In this document: one piece after another, positions 61,519-64,000 of the stretch
Layout of the letters: each line of letters opens with the position of its first letter
Position numbering within the stretch: position 1 is the stretch's first letter
Source: JAMXLO01 sp046732975
Lineage (GTDB): Bacteria; Pseudomonadota; Alphaproteobacteria; Acetobacterales; Acetobacteraceae
Assembly (NCBI GenBank): GCA_046732975.1
Contig: JBKPOG010000107.1
Span: forward strand, 1-64,000
Reading direction: 5' to 3'
DNA: 64,000 nucleotides
Position numbers and translations under genes: made by a program
Notes under the pieces: generated by a model
Databases searched by the model: none
The model's input: the letters and a program-made list of their open reading frames with translations, nothing else
Told to the model about the DNA's origin: nothing

Positions 61519-62886
61519 ATGACTAGACGCCGACTCACCGGAGCCGCGGGCGCTGTGCTGCCGATGCTGCTGGCGGCTGTGCCCGCCCTGGCCGACGATG
61601 CAGGGCCGCCCAAGCTAGACTCCGGCGATATCGCGTGGATGCTCGCCAGCACAGCACTCGTGCTGATGATGACCGTCCCGGGCCTGGCACTGTTCTATGG
61701 GGGCATGGTCCGCAAAAAGAATATCCTTGCCACCTTGATGCAGTGCTTTGTCATTACGTGCATCGTTACAATTGTATGGACCGTCGCCGGTTATAGTCTG
61801 GCATTCACGCCAGGCAACATGTACGTCGGCGACCTGTCACGCTTCATGCTGCATGGGATCGCCGATCACATCAGCAAAGGCAACGATACGCAGGCCTTCG
61901 TATTGGAGTCAGGAATCAAGGACGTGGCACCAATGACCACGACGATCCCTGAAACCGTGTACATGATGTTCCAGATGACATTCGCGATCATCACGCCGGC
62001 GCTGATCGTCGGTGCCTTCGCCGATCGTATGAAGTTCTCGGCGCTGTGCATCTTCATGACGCTGTGGTCGTTGCTGATCTACTCCCCCGTGGCGCATTGG
62101 ATGTGGGCGCCGAGTGGCTGGAGTGCGCAGAACGGGCAGCTCGACTTTGCGGGCGGTACCGTCGTCCACATCAACGCCGGCATCGCCGGGCTGATGTGTG
62201 CGTTGGTCCTTGGCAAGCGCGTCGGCTACGGCAACGAGAACATGGCTCCGTATAACCTCTCTTATGCGGTGATCGGCGCCTCGCTGCTCTGGGTTGGCTG
62301 GTTCGGCTTCAATGCCGGGTCCGCGGTCGCCTCGAACGGTCGTGCCGGAATGGCCATGGCGGTAACACAGATCGCGACCGCAGCCGCAGCGCTGGGCTGG
62401 ATGTTCGCCGAGTGGATCGCCAAGGGCAAACCCTCGGTGCTCGGTGCAATCTCCGGTGCAGTCGCCGGTCTGGTGGCCATCACCCCTGCTTCAGGCTTCG
62501 TCCTGCCCGGTTCCTCCATCATCATCGGCGTCGCCGCCGGCGTGATCTGCTTTTGGGCGGCCACCAGCGTGAAGCATATGTTTGGTTACGACGACAGTCT
62601 CGATGTTTTCGGCGTGCACTGCATCGGCGGCATCGTCGGCGCATTGCTAACGGGCGTGTTCTCCTACGGACCGCTGTCCGCCACCGACGCATCGCCTGAT
62701 GGCAGCCCGGGCGGCCTCAACCAACTCTGGATCCAGTGCCAGGGTGTGGTTGCCACGCTGGTCTACAGTGGGGTCGGAACGCTGATCCTGCTGATGATCA
62801 CCAAGATGCTGGTTGGCTTGCGTGTGGGTGAGGAAGAGGAGCGCGAAGGCCTCGACCTCGTCCTGCACGGCGAACAGATCTTCTGA
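61519..62886 (+). CDS. amtB: Ammonium transporter
   Basis: A 455-residue Amt protein with a cleavable signal (LLAAVPALADDAG) and 11 transmembrane helices. The twin histidines of the conduction pore lie in VVHINAGIAGLM and DVFGVHCIGGIVGALL. The FGFNAGSAVASNGRAG motif is conserved. The start ATG 61519 follows AAAAGGA at a good distance. It scavenges ammonium across the inner membrane under GlnK control. A porin gene follows after 89 bases. Confidence 0.95.
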   Translation: MTRRRLTGAAGAVLPMLLAAVPALADDAGPPKLDSGDIAWMLASTALVLMMTVPGLALFYGGMVRKKNILATLMQCFVITCIVTIVWTVAGYSLAFTPGNMYVGDLSRFMLHGIADHISKGNDTQAFVLESGIKDVAPMTTTIPETVYMMFQMTFAIITPALIVGAFADRMKFSALCIFMTLWSLLIYSPVAHWMWAPSGWSAQNGQLDFAGGTVVHINAGIAGLMCALVLGKRVGYGNENMAPYNLSYAVIGASLLWVGWFGFNAGSAVASNGRAGMAMAVTQIATAAAALGWMFAEWIAKGKPSVLGAISGAVAGLVAITPASGFVLPGSSIIIGVAAGVICFWAATSVKHMFGYDDSLDVFGVHCIGGIVGALLTGVFSYGPLSATDASPDGSPGGLNQLWIQCQGVVATLVYSGVGTLILLMITKMLVGLRVGEEEEREGLDLVLHGEQIF

Positions 62887-62975
62887 TCAGCCCAGGCAGC
62901 GCAGAGGGGTGCCGCGAACCGGCGTCCCTCCTGGCGTCTCCAATCAATGCGATAAGACAAGGGTAACGACGAAAC

Positions 62976-64000
62976 ATGGAGAACAGGAAAGTGAGAGGCG
63001 CCGCAGGTTGGGCTGCGGCAGCTGGCATTGTCGCCGCAATGTCGGCCGCAAACGCACAGACGACGACCGCACCCACAGCTCCAGCGGCCGGATCAGCACC
63101 TAGCGAGACGCCGGCAACACCATCGGCACCCGCCGCACCAGCTGCGGAAGCGCCGCCGCCCGGCCTTTGGGTTAATGGAATTCATCTGTCGGCGCAGCTC
63201 GAAGCCGGGATAATCGCCAATCCATTTCGTCCCGCGACGGGCCTGAACTGGGGTCAGCTCTTCACCGACCACGCCAACCAGGTGCAACTCAATCAACTGC
63301 TGCTGACTGCGAACAAACCACTCGACCCAAAGAACAGCGATTACCAGTGGGGCTTCAAGGTCCAGTTCATGTATGGGTCAGATGCCCGCTATACGCAGTT
63401 CCTAGGCGAACTGAATCGCGTGGACCCCGGGCAGCGCTACCAGCTGGACGTTGTCGAGGCGAACGTGCTCGCACATCTGCCTTGGCTGACCGCGGGCGGT
63501 ATCGATCTCAAGGCGGGTCAATATGTGACGCCGTTGGGCTATGAGACGATCGATCCGTCGACCAATCCGTTCTACTCACATTCCTACATCTTCCAGTTCG
63601 GGCTGCCGTTCAAGCACACCGGAGCGCTGGCAACGACACACGTCAACGACGTGCTGGACATCTACTCAGGGGTCGATACCGGTACGAACACCACGTTCGG
63701 ACCGCTGGGTGACAACAACGGCGCCATTGGTGGCATCGGCGGGTTCAACCTGACCTTCCTGGAAGGCAAACTGACGGTTCTCGCGCTGACGCATTTCGGG
63801 CCGGATGACGCCACTCGGGCGCTTTCGCCGATAGGATTCAACGCCAACGGGTTCTGGCGCTTCTACAATGATGTGCTGATCACCTGGAAAGCCACCGACA
63901 CCTGGACGTTTGTCACCGAAGCCAACTGGGCGCGCGATGGGTTCGGGATCGTCACACCCTCCGGCACCGTCAACAAACCGGTGAACGGTTTCGGCGCAGC
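62976..64000 (+). CDS. Outer-membrane beta-barrel porin (BBP2-like), 5' part only
   Basis: The frame from ATG 62976 stays open to the window edge, giving about 341 residues without a stop. A signal peptide (GWAAAAGIVAAMSAANA) is followed by an Ala/Pro-rich linker (about 28-65), then a beta-barrel region with alternating hydrophobics: NGIHLSAQLEAGIIANPFRP, WGFKVQFMYGSDARY, IDLKAGQYVTPLGYETIDPS and YSHSYIFQFGLPFKHTG. The pattern fits the outer-membrane beta-barrel BBP2 (DUF1597) family often found near amtB, where it may admit nutrients. The gene is truncated only by the end of the window. Confidence 0.75.
   Translation, partial: MENRKVRGAAGWAAAAGIVAAMSAANAQTTTAPTAPAAGSAPSETPATPSAPAAPAAEAPPPGLWVNGIHLSAQLEAGIIANPFRPATGLNWGQLFTDHANQVQLNQLLLTANKPLDPKNSDYQWGFKVQFMYGSDARYTQFLGELNRVDPGQRYQLDVVEANVLAHLPWLTAGGIDLKAGQYVTPLGYETIDPSTNPFYSHSYIFQFGLPFKHTGALATTHVNDVLDIYSGVDTGTNTTFGPLGDNNGAIGGIGGFNLTFLEGKLTVLALTHFGPDDATRALSPIGFNANGFWRFYNDVLITWKATDTWTFVTEANWARDGFGIVTPSGTVNKPVNGFGA

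Noticed and set aside
1..64000. CRISPR array, rRNA or complete tRNA gene
   Set aside because: No repeat-spacer pattern and no rRNA or intact tRNA sequence was recognised by eye; a covariance-model scan would be the decisive test.

Overview
The window is GC-rich chromosomal DNA that reads as an alphaproteobacterium, most likely Rhodospirillales/Acetobacteraceae-like. This is inferred from gene content and order, not from a marker search: a P-II/glnA pair, glnK-amtB followed by a beta-barrel porin, an ftsE-ftsX-ydcF-plsC run, a direct-repeat GTTC-N7-GTTC SOS box, and a TerB/DnaJ plus amidase pair. About 50 intact protein genes are supported. There are no rRNA genes, no intact tRNA, no CRISPR array and no complete insertion sequence.

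Layout. 1-2.34 kb is a gene graveyard: the 3' half of a tRNA-Arg(UCU)-like gene, a tyrosine-integrase C-terminal remnant, an IS256-type transposase remnant and a frameshifted universal-stress gene. 2.35-9.4 kb holds an SDR oxidoreductase; a minus-strand DNA-repair operon (radical SAM protein, TIGR03915-type protein, Fe-S photolyase) behind a promoter that overlaps an SOS box; gloB with a DUF985 cupin; and a methyltransferase. 9.5-12.2 kb carries cydA-cydB (bd-type oxidase) and an ACT-like protein. 12.4-18.1 kb is envelope and division: a DUF2125 protein, plsC, ydcF, ftsX and ftsE, then a divergent zinc-ribbon protein and a secreted beta-propeller. 18.1-29.2 kb is a catabolic/transport block: Rieske oxygenase, NHL propeller, a Dpp-type ABC transporter whose binding-protein gene is broken, a molybdopterin oxidoreductase, a ketopantoate-reductase-like protein and a 2-keto-4-pentenoate hydratase. 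29.3-33.6 kb encodes an RND pump and its adaptor. 33.6-41.5 kb mixes a decayed CocE hydrolase and a decayed GNAT gene with djlA, an AmpD-like amidase, a small exported protein, a VOC protein, two unknowns and a 612-residue repeat protein. 41.9-58.7 kb is a catabolic region for nitrogenous compounds: MFS-M20 peptidase, creatininase-hyuB-hyuA, a luciferase-like monooxygenase, a TPP enzyme with hutH and hutU, a VOC protein, an acyl-CoA-dehydrogenase-like flavoenzyme and an aminotransferase. 58.8-64 kb is nitrogen control: glnB-glnA behind a sigma-54-type promoter, a strong terminator, glnK-amtB, and a porin running off the end.

The two themes that fit together best are nitrogen scavenging (histidine, hydantoin and creatinine-type enzymes beside P-II/GS/Amt) and a damage-inducible DNA-repair operon. 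The most notable signals are the SOS-controlled repair operon, the tRNA-anchored element remnant, the disabled binding protein in an otherwise intact Dpp operon, and the repeat protein of unknown function. Frequent multi-frameshift pseudogenes point to real decay, although indel errors in the assembly cannot be excluded from one sequence.
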